The notes beneath the pieces were generated by a model, which did no database searches, was not told the origin of the DNA, and saw nothing but the letters and a program-made list of their open reading frames with translations. Positions 34,646-44,043 of a stretch of 64,000 nt of DNA are shown in pieces. Each line of letters begins with the position of its first letter. Within the stretch, counting starts at the first letter, position 1. The stretch covers positions 8,376-72,375 of the forward strand of contig CAYQVH010000021.1 in the NCBI GenBank assembly GCA_964420975.1, given 5' to 3'. Position numbers and translations under genes: made by a program. Source of the stretch: Accumulibacter sp964420975. Lineage in GTDB: Bacteria > Pseudomonadota > Gammaproteobacteria > Burkholderiales > Rhodocyclaceae.

Positions 34646-37102
34646 ATGCCCGAGACGGTAAACCACCTCGACCTGCCGCTCAGCGGCATGAGCTGCGCGG
34701 CGTGTGCAGCGCGGATTGAAAAAGTGCTCAATCGCCTGCCGGGAGTCACAGCGAGCGTCAATCTCGCCGCCGAAACCGCCGCGATTGACGTCACCGCCGG
34801 TGCCACGACGGCAGAAGAGATCGTTGCCACGATCGAACGGATCGGCTTCGGCGTCCCGTCCCGTACGCTCGAGTTGTCGATCGCCGGAATGACCTGCGCC
34901 GCGTGTTCGACGAGGATCGAGAAGGTGCTCAATCGTCTGCCCGGAGTCACCGCCACGGTCAACCTGGCCACCGAAAGAGCAACCGTGCGCTACCTTCCGG
35001 GAATTGCCAGCCCGGCAGAGCTGGTCACTACGATCACCCACGCCGGCTACACCGCTCGGGTGGCCGACGAGGGCTCGCAAACCGACGAGCGGTCCGCCAG
35101 GCAGGCGGCGCAACGCGCCGACATGATCCGGCTGGTGATTGCCGCACTGCTGACGTTACCGCTGGTTGCCCAGATGCTCGTCATGTTCGACCCAGACGCG
35201 ACGGGACACACCGAGTTGCTACCGCGTTGGCTGCAACTGGCGCTGGCCACGCCGGTGCAGCTCTGGATTGGCGGACGCTTTTACCTCGGGGCCTGGAAGG
35301 CCTTGCGTGGCGGAGCAGCCAATATGGACGTCCTGATCGCGCTGGGAACGACCATGGCCTACGCGTACAGTGTCTTTGTCACGCTCGGCAACGCCGAGCA
35401 CCTCCATGTCTACTTTGAGGCATCGGCCGCGGTCATCACGCTGGTGCTGCTCGGCAAACAGCTTGAAGCACTGGCCAAGGCGAAGACGACGACGGCGATC
35501 GAAGCCCTGCTCCGACTGCAACCGAAGACAGCACATCTCGAGCGTGATGGGCGATGGGTCGACGTTGCGGCGACGCAATTGATTCCGGGAGACGTTTTCC
35601 TCGTCCGACCGGGCGAGAGCCTGCCCGTTGACGGTGAGGTGATCGACGGTTCGTCGTCGGTCAACGAAGCGATGCTCACCGGCGAAAGCCTGCCTGTGGC
35701 CAAGCTTGCCGGCGATCGCGTTTACGCCGCTTCGATCAACGGCGAAGGCCTGTTGCGCTGCCGGGCGAGCAGCGTCGGCGAGCATACGCTGCTCGCCGGG
35801 ATCGTTCGCCTCGTCGCCGCCGCGCAGGGGTCGAAAGCGCCGGTGCAGCGTCTTGCCGATCGCCTCTCCGGGGTCTTCGTCCCGGTAGTCTGCGTCATTG
35901 CGCTGCTGACTTTCGTCGGCTGGTGGGCGATCGATGGGGTCCTCAGTACGGCGCTGATCAACGCCGTCGCCGTTCTCGTCATCGCGTGCCCCTGTGCGCT
36001 GGGACTGGCGACCCCAACGGCGATCCTGGTCGCCAGTGGGCGTGGCGCCAGCTCGGGAATCCTGATCAAGAACGGCGCAGCGCTCGAGCAAGCGGAGAAA
36101 ATTCGTGTCTTGGCGGTCGACAAGACAGGAACGCTGACGCGAGGCGAGCCCGCGGTCAGTGACGTGTTGCCCCTGGCCGCAGCGACTGACGACGCCTTAA
36201 GACTGGCGGCCGCGATCGAGAACGGATCCGAACATCCCCTGGCGCGGGCCATCGTCAAACACGCGCAAGCCGCGGGATTGCCTCTGGCGGCGGTCGAGGC
36301 GTTTCAGACCCGCACCGGGCTGGGCGTCGAAGGCCGCGTCGATGGACGGTTGTTGCGTGTTGGCAAAGTCGATCACTTCGCCGGAGAGTTACCGCGCACG
36401 CTCATCGACACTTGGCAGAACAGCGGCAAGACGGTGGTCGTCCTGAGCGAGCGGATCGCCCCCGTTGTTAGTGCAGGTGAATCCACCAACCGCGGCACGG
36501 AAACCGCGCTCGCGCTGTTTGCGATTGCCGACCCGCTGCGTGACACATCGCCCGCGGCGATCCGTCGTTTGCAGGCGATGGGCCTGCACATCGTCATGCT
36601 GAGCGGCGATCACACGACGACCGCGGCCGCAGTAGCCGCAGCCGTCGGGATCGACGACTTTCAAGCCGGAATTCTTCCCGGCGACAAAGCGGCGGCAATT
36701 GAGGCGCTGAAAGGACCCCGGACCGTGGTGGCGATGGTCGGCGACGGCATCAATGACGCCCCAGCGCTCGCTGCAGCCGACGTCAGTTTCGCCATCGGCG
36801 CCGGATCCGACGTAGCCATCGAAGCCGCCGACATCACCCTCGTCCGCGGCGACCTCGACGGCGTCGCCGACGCGATTCTGCTTTCCCGCGCCACGCTACG
36901 CAAAATCAGGCAAAATCTCTTTTCGGCGTTTATCTATAATGCTCTGGGCATTCCACTGGCGGCGTTCGGGATGCTCAATCCGGTCGTTGCCGGAGCGGCG
37001 ATGGCGCTGAGTTCGGTGTCGGTCGTGTCCAATTCGCTCTTGCTCAAACGCTGGCGACCTGCAGGGGAGCGTGGCCGCGCCGGTGGTCGTGACGCTCGAT
37101 AA
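34646..37102 (+). CDS. copA: Copper-translocating P-type ATPase with two HMA domains
   Basis: An 818-residue P1B ATPase. Two metal-binding domains (GMSCAACAARIEKVLNRLPG and GMTCAACSTRIEKVLNRLPG, about residues 11-30 and 82-100) are near copies. Then membrane helices, the TGES actuator (MLTGESLPV), the transport site CPCALG, phosphorylation motif DKTGTLT and MVGDGINDAPALAAAD. CPC and the CxxC pairs indicate Cu+. Position after hemN and SafE-like genes suggests cbb3-oxidase copper supply (CcoI-like) or copper export; I cannot choose. Confidence 0.93.
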   Translation: MPETVNHLDLPLSGMSCAACAARIEKVLNRLPGVTASVNLAAETAAIDVTAGATTAEEIVATIERIGFGVPSRTLELSIAGMTCAACSTRIEKVLNRLPGVTATVNLATERATVRYLPGIASPAELVTTITHAGYTARVADEGSQTDERSARQAAQRADMIRLVIAALLTLPLVAQMLVMFDPDATGHTELLPRWLQLALATPVQLWIGGRFYLGAWKALRGGAANMDVLIALGTTMAYAYSVFVTLGNAEHLHVYFEASAAVITLVLLGKQLEALAKAKTTTAIEALLRLQPKTAHLERDGRWVDVAATQLIPGDVFLVRPGESLPVDGEVIDGSSSVNEAMLTGESLPVAKLAGDRVYAASINGEGLLRCRASSVGEHTLLAGIVRLVAAAQGSKAPVQRLADRLSGVFVPVVCVIALLTFVGWWAIDGVLSTALINAVAVLVIACPCALGLATPTAILVASGRGASSGILIKNGAALEQAEKIRVLAVDKTGTLTRGEPAVSDVLPLAAATDDALRLAAAIENGSEHPLARAIVKHAQAAGLPLAAVEAFQTRTGLGVEGRVDGRLLRVGKVDHFAGELPRTLIDTWQNSGKTVVVLSERIAPVVSAGESTNRGTETALALFAIADPLRDTSPAAIRRLQAMGLHIVMLSGDHTTTAAAVAAAVGIDDFQAGILPGDKAAAIEALKGPRTVVAMVGDGINDAPALAAADVSFAIGAGSDVAIEAADITLVRGDLDGVADAILLSRATLRKIRQNLFSAFIYNALGIPLAAFGMLNPVVAGAAMALSSVSVVSNSLLLKRWRPAGERGRAGGRDAR

Positions 37103-37113
37103 CTCAGGAAACC

Positions 37114-37320
37114 ATGGAAACCGTCCTCATCAAGATCACCGGCATGCGTTGCCAACGCTGCGTCGACAGCGTGCGGGCAGCCCTGTCGACACTCTCCGGA
37201 GTTGAACCAATCGAAATCCTGCTCGATCGTGGAGAAGCGCGCGTGCGCTTTGACCCGCGCTCGACGACAACCGATCAACTGCGAACGGCGATTGAAAACG
37301 CCGGCTTTGACGTCACCTGA
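37114..37320 (+). CDS. copZ: Heavy-metal-associated copper chaperone
   Basis: A 68-residue HMA protein with GMRCQRCVDSVRAAL (CxxC metal site) and a full beta-alpha-beta-beta-alpha-beta length. It follows copA by 11 bases, so it probably delivers Cu+ to or from the ATPase. The Arg/Gln between the Cys residues is less usual than TC-x-x-C with Ala, so metal preference is not certain. Confidence 0.85.
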   Translation: METVLIKITGMRCQRCVDSVRAALSTLSGVEPIEILLDRGEARVRFDPRSTTTDQLRTAIENAGFDVT

Positions 37321-37390
37321 ACGCGGCCAGCGCGGCTTGCGCGCTTCACCCCGGCGAGCCATCGCCACCTTGTCGAAAACAACCGATGAA

Positions 37391-38509
37391 ATGACTACGC
37401 CAAGAAAGAAGCTAAAGACGACCGAACCGGTGCTGCCGGCGCCCGAGGAAGTGGCACCGGGCGCGGTCAGGCTCACTCAGTTCGCGCACGGCGGCGGCTG
37501 TGGCTGCAAAGTGGCCCCCGGTCTCTTGCAGGAGCTGATGACCAAGGTCGCGCTGGGCCCGCTACCAAGCCAGTTGCTGGTCGGGCGCGAGACGAACGAC
37601 GACGCCGCCGTCTATCGGTTGAACGCCGAGCAAGCACTGGTGGCAACGACCGACTTCTTTATGCCGATCGTCGACGATCCCTACGACTTCGGCTGCATCG
37701 CCGCCGCCAATGCTCTCTCCGACGTCTACGCGATGGGTGCAGCACCGATCCTGGCGCTGGCGGTCGTCGGAATGCCGGTCAACCAATTGCCGGTCGATAC
37801 CATCCGCCGCATTCTCGAAGGCGGCGAAGCCACTTGCAGCCAGGCGCGGATACCCATTGCCGGTGGACACACGATCGACTCGACGGAGCCGATCTACGGA
37901 TTGGTGGCGCTCGGCCTCGTGCACCCCGACAACGTCCGACGTAACGCTGGCGCCCGCATCGGCGACAAGCTGATCCTCGGCAAAGGACTCGGCGTCGGTT
38001 TCTATAGCGCGGCGATCAAGAAAGGCGTCCTTTCGCCCGCTTCGTATGCGGCGATGATCGCCTCGACGACACGACTCAATACGCCGGGCCAGGCGCTCGG
38101 TTGCCTCGCCGGCGTGCATGCGATGACTGACGTCACCGGTTTCGGGCTGCTCGGGCACCTGCTCGAAGTCTGCGAGGCGTCGAGCGTCGCTGCCATCATT
38201 GACTACGCGGCGCTGCCGGTCCTGCCGAATGCGCTCGCCTACGCCGAGCAGGGTTGCGTCACCGGCGCCTCCGCGCGTAACTGGTCGAGCTGCGCCAAAC
38301 GCGTTGCCCTGCCAAAGAAAAATTTTGACGACCTCGACCGCGCCCTGCTCACCGACCCACAGACGAGCGGCGGCTTGCTGGTCGCCTGTGCGCCGGAAGT
38401 CGTCACGGAAGTGCTGTCGCTTTTCCTGCTCGAGGGTTTCGATCACGCCGCGGTGATCGGCGAAGTCGTCGCCGGCAAGCCTCTGATATCGGTCGTCCGT
38501 AGCGTCTGA
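37391..38509 (+). CDS. selD: Selenide, water dikinase
   Basis: A 372-residue enzyme making selenophosphate from selenide and ATP. The Gly-rich GGGCGCKVAPG holds the catalytic Cys and Lys (Cys, not selenocysteine); VGRETNDDAAVYRL, TTDFFMPIVDDPYDFG and the GGHTIDSTEP loop follow. Start 37391 (MTTPRKKLK) is chosen from family length. Its user (selenouridine synthase or a selenoprotein) is not in the window. It is 70 bases after copZ. Confidence 0.95.
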   Translation: MTTPRKKLKTTEPVLPAPEEVAPGAVRLTQFAHGGGCGCKVAPGLLQELMTKVALGPLPSQLLVGRETNDDAAVYRLNAEQALVATTDFFMPIVDDPYDFGCIAAANALSDVYAMGAAPILALAVVGMPVNQLPVDTIRRILEGGEATCSQARIPIAGGHTIDSTEPIYGLVALGLVHPDNVRRNAGARIGDKLILGKGLGVGFYSAAIKKGVLSPASYAAMIASTTRLNTPGQALGCLAGVHAMTDVTGFGLLGHLLEVCEASSVAAIIDYAALPVLPNALAYAEQGCVTGASARNWSSCAKRVALPKKNFDDLDRALLTDPQTSGGLLVACAPEVVTEVLSLFLLEGFDHAAVIGEVVAGKPLISVVRSV

Positions 38510-38526
38510 CGGGCGCCGGCGAGCGA

Positions 38527-39783
38527 TCAGTCGAGCAGGTGCGAGACCAGGCCGTCAGCGAGCTTGGGTTCGAACCAAGTCGATTTCGGCGGCATCATCT
38601 CGCCGGCTTCGGCAACCGCCATCAACGCCGACATCGGCGTGGGATGCAACGCAAACGCCACCGCCATCTCGCCACAGTCGACGCGGCGTTCGAGCTCGCC
38701 AAGGCCACGGACGCCGCCGACGAAGTCGATTCGGGTATCGCGGCGCAGGTCGCGTATGCCGAGCAGCGGTTCGAGCAGATGCTCGGAGAGCAGAGAAACG
38801 TCCAGGCGACGCACTGGATCGGCGACGTCAGCCAGTGCCGATTCGATCTCGAGTCGATACCAATGCCCAGCGAGATACGCGCCGAATACGCCCGGGCGTT
38901 CCGAGTGCACCGCAGCCGCCGACGGCTGGACTCGGAAACGCTCGCCAAGCGCCGCCAGAAAGGATTCCGCGTGGTATCCGTTGAGGTCGCGCACAACGCG
39001 GTTGTAATCCAGGATGCGCATTTGCGTCGCGGGAAAAATGACGGCGAGAAAGTACTCGGCGGCAGGGGTCGTCCGGCCGTCGCGACGCGCCGCCGCGACA
39101 CGCGACGCCGCCGCTGAGCGGTGGTGACCGTCGGCAATGTAAAGGGCAGGCATGGCGTCGAAGGCGGTCGTGATACGCTCGATCCGATCGCGCTCGCCGA
39201 TCGTCCACACCGTGTGTCGGATGCCGTCGCCGGTGATGACGTCGGCGGCCGGCGCCTGGCTCGTCACTCCCGTCAGCAGGTTCTCCGCCTCCTGACAGGG
39301 CGGATGCGCGAGCAACACGGGCCCGGTCTGGGCGTTCAGCGCCTCGATCTGACGGACGCGGTCGTCCTCCTTGTCCGGACGCGTTAGTTCATGCCTGCGA
39401 ATCCGGTTGTTGTCGTAGGCAGCCACCGACGCAACCGCCACCAGACCCGTCTGCACGTGCTCGCCCATCTGCAGACGGTACGCGTAATAGCACTCGTCGT
39501 CGTCGCGGTGAAGAACGCCGGAGTCGATCAGGCCCTGGAAGTTCTCGGCCGACCGTCGATACACCGCCGGCGCATAGGGGTCGACGTCAGCGGGCAGGTC
39601 GATTTCCGCTTTCGAAACGTGCAGAAAAGAGAGCGGTTTGCCGACGACCACGCGACGTGCTTCGCCACTCGAGAGCACGTCGTACGGCGGCGCAGCAACC
39701 GCTGCGGCGTCTTCGCGGCGCGGTCTGAGGCCGGCAAACGGTCGAATCAGGCGAGCTTCACGGGACAAGGCGTCCTCCTCCAA
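38527..39783 (-). CDS. DUF1015 domain protein
   Basis: A 418-residue soluble protein with family motifs: RPFAGLRP near the start, VAAPPYDVLS, a SFLHVSKAEIDLP segment and ADGHHRSAAASRVA. DUF1015 proteins are widespread with no agreed function; some lie near serine/phosphoserine genes. It is convergent with selD. Start at 39783 is the first ATG; a start after MEEDALS cannot be excluded. Confidence 0.85.
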   Translation of the reverse strand: MEEDALSREARLIRPFAGLRPRREDAAAVAAPPYDVLSSGEARRVVVGKPLSFLHVSKAEIDLPADVDPYAPAVYRRSAENFQGLIDSGVLHRDDDECYYAYRLQMGEHVQTGLVAVASVAAYDNNRIRRHELTRPDKEDDRVRQIEALNAQTGPVLLAHPPCQEAENLLTGVTSQAPAADVITGDGIRHTVWTIGERDRIERITTAFDAMPALYIADGHHRSAAASRVAAARRDGRTTPAAEYFLAVIFPATQMRILDYNRVVRDLNGYHAESFLAALGERFRVQPSAAAVHSERPGVFGAYLAGHWYRLEIESALADVADPVRRLDVSLLSEHLLEPLLGIRDLRRDTRIDFVGGVRGLGELERRVDCGEMAVAFALHPTPMSALMAVAEAGEMMPPKSTWFEPKLADGLVSHLLD

Positions 39784-39922
39784 CGGTCATCGATCGACCT
39801 GTCATTGTGCAGGAAAAAACCGCGCGATGTTGAGACCAACGACGCAGCAGACGGTCGGCATTGACCCGGACGGTCGGCAAACGTAGGCTTGACCGCCTTC
39901 CAACTTTCCCCTTCATTCCAGC

Positions 39923-40636
39923 ATGGCACGATTGGGGTCCGAAATCACCTCGTGCGACCATAGAGGCACGCCCCTGTCGGCCGCGGGTGTCCGAGCCGGC
40001 GTGTTTGCCTGCAGCGTTCTGGCAACGAGCGTTGGGCTCGCCAGTGAGTTGCCGCCTTGTCTCGAACGCGCGCCCGAGGCGTCGCCGCAAAGCGTAATCA
40101 TGCCGCTACAGCCGTCGGCGGCAGCCCTGCTGGCGCGGCTGGTGTATGCGGAAGCGCGTTCGACCGGTTTCGCCGACGATCCGCGTGTGGCGTGGGGAAT
40201 CGCCTGGGGAGTGATGAATCGCGTCCGCCTGAGCGAACGCTCGATGAGCGCGCAACGGCAGTACGGTCGTGGGCTCGCCGGGGTGATTTTCCAGCCGCAG
40301 CAGTTCAACCCGGCCGTTTCGCGGCGTTCGCCGTTCGCTCGCGATTTCCTCTGTCCACGCGACCTGGACCGCTGGCAACGCGCCACCGAAGCGGCTGACG
40401 GCGCCGTGCGGGGGGTCGACAATCCCTTCGTCGAAACGCCGTGGGAACGACGACACGGCCTTGCTTTGGTGGTCAACTTCTACTATCCGCAGTCGCCGCA
40501 GGCGCGTGGTCCGCTGGCTCCCTGGGAAGGTGCCAGCGGTCTGCGCTTCATCGGCACGCCGACCTCGACCGCGCTGCCTCCCCCCGATCGCGTCCGCTTC
40601 TACCGACTCACCCATCCGCCGGCTGACCTGGACTGA
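39923..40636 (+). CDS. SleB/CwlJ-like cell wall hydrolase
   Basis: A 237-residue protein. A hydrophobic stretch (VRAGVFACSVLATSVGLAS, about 23-42) looks like a signal peptide. The Hydrolase_2 catalytic region follows: LARLVYAEARS (with the catalytic Glu), WGVMNRVR and VIFQPQQFN. It resembles spore-cortex and related amidase/lytic enzymes. It heads a small group with the GH19 enzyme downstream. Confidence 0.8.
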   Translation: MARLGSEITSCDHRGTPLSAAGVRAGVFACSVLATSVGLASELPPCLERAPEASPQSVIMPLQPSAAALLARLVYAEARSTGFADDPRVAWGIAWGVMNRVRLSERSMSAQRQYGRGLAGVIFQPQQFNPAVSRRSPFARDFLCPRDLDRWQRATEAADGAVRGVDNPFVETPWERRHGLALVVNFYYPQSPQARGPLAPWEGASGLRFIGTPTSTALPPPDRVRFYRLTHPPADLD

Positions 40637-40847
40637 GCGGCGAGCGTACACGATTGGGACCGGCACGCAGATCAAGGGCGCGTCGCATTGACAGCCATCG
40701 TCCGGCTTTTTTACACTGCCTTACCGTGCTGGGGAGGGTGGGCCGTCGGGAAATCCGTCGGCAGCGACCAGTGACCGCGAGCGATCGCCGACCGCGCGGC
40801 ACCAGCGAGCAAAATGGAACGTCGGCTCCAACTTTTGGAGTATGGCC

Positions 40848-41618
40848 ATGGAAATCACGACAGCGGATTTGCGCGAGTTGTCGGCGACAGCTGACCCGAC
40901 GATCGTGCAGGGAATCGTCGCCCATCAACAGCTGATGGTCGAGGGAGGAATCGTTACCCCGTTGCAGGCGTGCCATTTCCTGGCACAACTGGCGCATGAG
41001 AGCGCGCATTTTCGGACCACGCGTGAATTCGCTTCCGGCGCCGCCTACGAGGGGAGAGCCGATCTGGGCAACGTCCATCCGGGCGACGGGCGACGCTATC
41101 GCGGCCGCGGCCTGATCCAGACGACTGGGCGCGCGAACTACCGCGAAGCGCGCGACGACATCCGCCGCATCGTCGCCGGTGCGCCGGACTTTGAGGCGAA
41201 TCCCGAGCAGCTCGAAGCGTTTCCCTGGGCGTTGCTGTCGGCCGTTTCGTATTGGCGGCGCCGCAACATCAACCGGCACGCCGATCGTGACGACGTTCGC
41301 GCCGTGACACGGGCGGTCAACGGGGGCTTCAACGGCCTCGAAGATCGCGAACGCTATTTGCGCAAGGCCAAGGCGATCTGGATGGCAGAACAGACGCCGA
41401 CGGCGTGCAATCCGGTACTCCGCCCCGGCGATCGTGGGGATGCCGTCGTCGATTTGCAGAACGAGCTGGTCGAAGCCGGTTATCGGCTGTGGGTCGATGG
41501 CGATTACGGCGAGCACACCAAAACGGCCGTGGTCGACTTCCAACGGCGGCGCGGTCTTACTGCCGACGGGGTCGTCGGCCCGCGCACTTGGGCGGCGCTA
41601 CGCGCCGACGGCGACTGA
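40848..41618 (+). CDS. GH19 endolysin-like glycoside hydrolase with peptidoglycan-binding domain
   Basis: A 256-residue protein with start at 40848, seven bases after a GGAG; an ATG at 40842 is too close to that site. GH19 core: HFLAQLAHESAHF (catalytic Glu), GDGRRYRGRGLIQTTGR, AVNGGFNGLEDR. C-terminal PG_binding_1: LRPGDRGDAVVDLQ and DGVVGPRTWAAL. No signal peptide, as in phage endolysins or toxins exported by another route. No phage genes are nearby. Confidence 0.85.
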   Translation: MEITTADLRELSATADPTIVQGIVAHQQLMVEGGIVTPLQACHFLAQLAHESAHFRTTREFASGAAYEGRADLGNVHPGDGRRYRGRGLIQTTGRANYREARDDIRRIVAGAPDFEANPEQLEAFPWALLSAVSYWRRRNINRHADRDDVRAVTRAVNGGFNGLEDRERYLRKAKAIWMAEQTPTACNPVLRPGDRGDAVVDLQNELVEAGYRLWVDGDYGEHTKTAVVDFQRRRGLTADGVVGPRTWAALRADGD

Positions 41619-41642
41619 CCCCTCGTCTTGGCAGCCGCGGCC

Positions 41643-42014
41643 GTGAGGTTCAAAGGGCTAGGTGATCCGGCAGCGGAAACTCGCCCGCAGCGCTGGCGAT
41701 GGCGCGGTCTGGTTGCCGCCGCCGTGGTGTTGACGCTGCCCGCCGTCGGCGAGGCACGACCGGCACGCTGCCTGACGACCGACGACGGCGAGTTCGCGTG
41801 CGACTTTCGCGCCACGGCGCGTGACGGCAGTTTCCGCATCTCGGCCAGCGGCAAGCCGACCTATCTCCTCAACATTGCCGAACCGGGAATCGCCTACGGC
41901 TTTATCAGCTTTGGCGCGCGCAATATCGCGCTGCCCGGCCGCTTCCTGCGCAGCCGCAGCGACCCCGGCTGCTGGGAGAACGACCAGACCGCGACGCGCG
42001 TTTGCGCTTGGTGA
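41643..42014 (+). CDS. Small secreted hypothetical protein
   Basis: A 123-residue protein, probably from the GTG at 41643; a TTG at 41628 would add five residues. It has a hydrophobic segment (LVAAAVVLTLPAVG, about 23-36, after a basic stretch), then four Cys (CLTT, CDF, CWE, CAW) that could form two disulfides. No family recognised. It follows the GH19 gene by 24 bases and might be a periplasmic partner or immunity protein, but only location suggests that. Confidence 0.6.
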   Translation: MRFKGLGDPAAETRPQRWRWRGLVAAAVVLTLPAVGEARPARCLTTDDGEFACDFRATARDGSFRISASGKPTYLLNIAEPGIAYGFISFGARNIALPGRFLRSRSDPGCWENDQTATRVCAW

Positions 42015-42130
42015 GCAGACGCAACACTGTCGGCTGCGCCTGCCAGCCAGCACCGGCCCGCCGCCGAACGGCGTCCGACTTGACCTGAGCCCGCGCCAAC
42101 CGACCTCTCTCAACCCGCCGGAGGGCTTGC

Positions 42131-43204
42131 ATGGACATCCACCGCAAACCGATCGCCGAACGTATCGACTGGGTATTTGGACTCGCCGACCGACACGGGG
42201 CGATTTTTCGCAGCCCGGAAGCCTGGCTCGCACGCGAGCGCTACCTGGCGGCGCACCCGACGGCGATCGCGGTGCTCAAGTGCATGGACGGGCGGATCAA
42301 CATTTCGGTGGCTACGAACACACCCGTCGGACTGCTGATGCCGTTTCGCAACCTCGGCGGCATCTTCGACCTCGGATGGCCCCATCTCGGCGAGGTGCTC
42401 GCCCACTACGTTCAGCGCGTCGTCAGCGCCGGACGCCACGTCGTATTCCTCGTCACTTACCACTACTCGCAGAGCGATCCGCGCCGCGGCTGTGCCGGTT
42501 TTCAGTACGACACGACGGCCGCGATCGCACACACGGACGAAATTCGCCGGCAGATCGAACACATCTTCGGTAGCGATCACTCGACCGTCTATCCGCTGGT
42601 CTGTGGTTTCGAGACTGACGAAGAGGCGCTGGTGATCCACGGCACCAACGGCGACCGGCTCGACCTGGCGACGCTGACCTCCGCCGACCGGGCGACGCTC
42701 GAACTGCGACTCGCGGCGCTGCTGCCGGACATGCCGGCACGCATGCGCGCCGACCTGTTGCCGCTGCTTTACGGCAACCTCGAACACATCGAGAACACGC
42801 GCGCGCAGTCGCGACGGAACGAGCGCCTGCTCGACATCGAGCATCGCGAGTGGATGATCTGTCTCGGCCGCGGTTTCGACTTCCTGCATACGCCGAACAT
42901 CGCGCTGATCATCGGCCCTTACAGCCCAAATCTCGACGGCCCGATCCGCAAGGCGGCAGCCATCATCGAAGCCAACATGCACGCCGGGCGCATCCCGGAC
43001 GACGGGTTTCTCCTCCTCGCCTCGGTGCCTTACGACGAGATCGGCGTCGATCGGGCGCGCGCCGAACTAAAGTCGCGCTTTCTGTCGGCTTTTGCCGCGA
43101 ACGTCATTCGTACCGAGTTTCCCAAGCTCGGCGAGCAGATGGCGATCCGCACCTCGGTCCTCGACTGGCGTTCGCGGACGCTGGAAACGATCGCTGCCGC
43201 GTAA
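42131..43204 (+). CDS. CsoSCA-like carbonic anhydrase domain protein (stand-alone)
   Basis: A 357-residue cytoplasmic protein starting MDIHRKPIAERIDWVFGLAD. It has LKCMDGRI (C51-x-D53-x-R55) and THH-like YHYSQSDPRRGC with H111 and C121. Cys, Asp-Arg, His and Cys are the zinc and catalytic set of beta carbonic anhydrases, but the H-to-C gap of ten matches the carboxysome shell enzyme CsoSCA better than canonical forms (three). No carboxysome, RuBisCO or transporter gene is seen. Activity is inferred from residues only. Confidence 0.65.
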   Translation: MDIHRKPIAERIDWVFGLADRHGAIFRSPEAWLARERYLAAHPTAIAVLKCMDGRINISVATNTPVGLLMPFRNLGGIFDLGWPHLGEVLAHYVQRVVSAGRHVVFLVTYHYSQSDPRRGCAGFQYDTTAAIAHTDEIRRQIEHIFGSDHSTVYPLVCGFETDEEALVIHGTNGDRLDLATLTSADRATLELRLAALLPDMPARMRADLLPLLYGNLEHIENTRAQSRRNERLLDIEHREWMICLGRGFDFLHTPNIALIIGPYSPNLDGPIRKAAAIIEANMHAGRIPDDGFLLLASVPYDEIGVDRARAELKSRFLSAFAANVIRTEFPKLGEQMAIRTSVLDWRSRTLETIAAA

Positions 43205-43289
43205 GCGGCTTGGCGCCGGCGCTTGCCAGGCACTTTGCAACCTGGAAGCGGGTAGAATCGCCCACCCCAACATTCGTCGGTTTACTGCC

Positions 43290-44033
43290 ATGTCGCAGGA
43301 CAAGCGCCTGATTTTCGGCTTTCACGCCACGCTCGCCAAGCTACGCCACGACCCGGAGGCGGTACGCGAGATCTACGTCGACCGCGGCCGCCATGACGCA
43401 CGTCTGCGTGACCTGCTGGCGCAAGCCGATTTTGCCTCGGTCCGCGTGCTCCCGGTCGACCCGGCACGTTTACAGGCGATGGCGCCGGGCGCTCGCCATC
43501 AGGGCGTGATCGCCGTTGCGGCCGCGACGCAGCGGCATCTGACGCTCGACGACGTGCTCGATACGCTGCAGGAGCCGGCGTTTCTGCTCATTGTCGACGG
43601 CGTCACCGATCCGCACAACCTCGGCGCGTGCTTGCGCGTCGCCGACGCGGCCGGTGCGCACGCCGTCATCGCACCCAAGGATCGAGCCGTGGGCCTGACG
43701 CAAACCGTGATCAAGGTCGCCAGCGGCGCTGCCGAGACGGTGCCCTATCTGACGGTAACCAATCTTGCACGGACACTGCGCGAATTGAAGGAACGCGAGG
43801 TCTGGGTTCTCGGCACCGACGCGACGGCCAGTGAAGATCTGTACCGGGCACGCTGGCCGGAAGCCTGCGCCTGGGTGCTCGGTGCCGAGGGGGAAGGCCT
43901 GCGCCGGCTGACGCGCGAAACCTGCGACCAACTGGTGAGCATTCCAATGTTCGGTTCGGTCGCCAGCCTCAACGTCTCCGTGGCGACCGGCGTCTGCCTT
44001 TACGAGGCAAGACGGCGCCGATGCGCCGCTTAG
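43290..44033 (+). CDS. rlmB: 23S rRNA (guanosine-2'-O)-methyltransferase RlmB
   Basis: A 247-residue SPOUT/TrmH methyltransferase that modifies G2251 of 23S rRNA. N-terminal substrate domain (RLIFGFHATLAKLRHDPEAV), then motifs LIVDGVTDPHNLGACLR, LGAEGEGLRRL and IPMFGSVASLNVSVATG. The start MSQDKRLIF (43290) is chosen by homologue length. A TAGAAT at 43252-43257 could be a -10 element. The usual partner rnr is not adjacent. Confidence 0.95.
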   Translation: MSQDKRLIFGFHATLAKLRHDPEAVREIYVDRGRHDARLRDLLAQADFASVRVLPVDPARLQAMAPGARHQGVIAVAAATQRHLTLDDVLDTLQEPAFLLIVDGVTDPHNLGACLRVADAAGAHAVIAPKDRAVGLTQTVIKVASGAAETVPYLTVTNLARTLRELKEREVWVLGTDATASEDLYRARWPEACAWVLGAEGEGLRRLTRETCDQLVSIPMFGSVASLNVSVATGVCLYEARRRRCAA

Positions 44034-44043
44034 CCTAGGCCGC

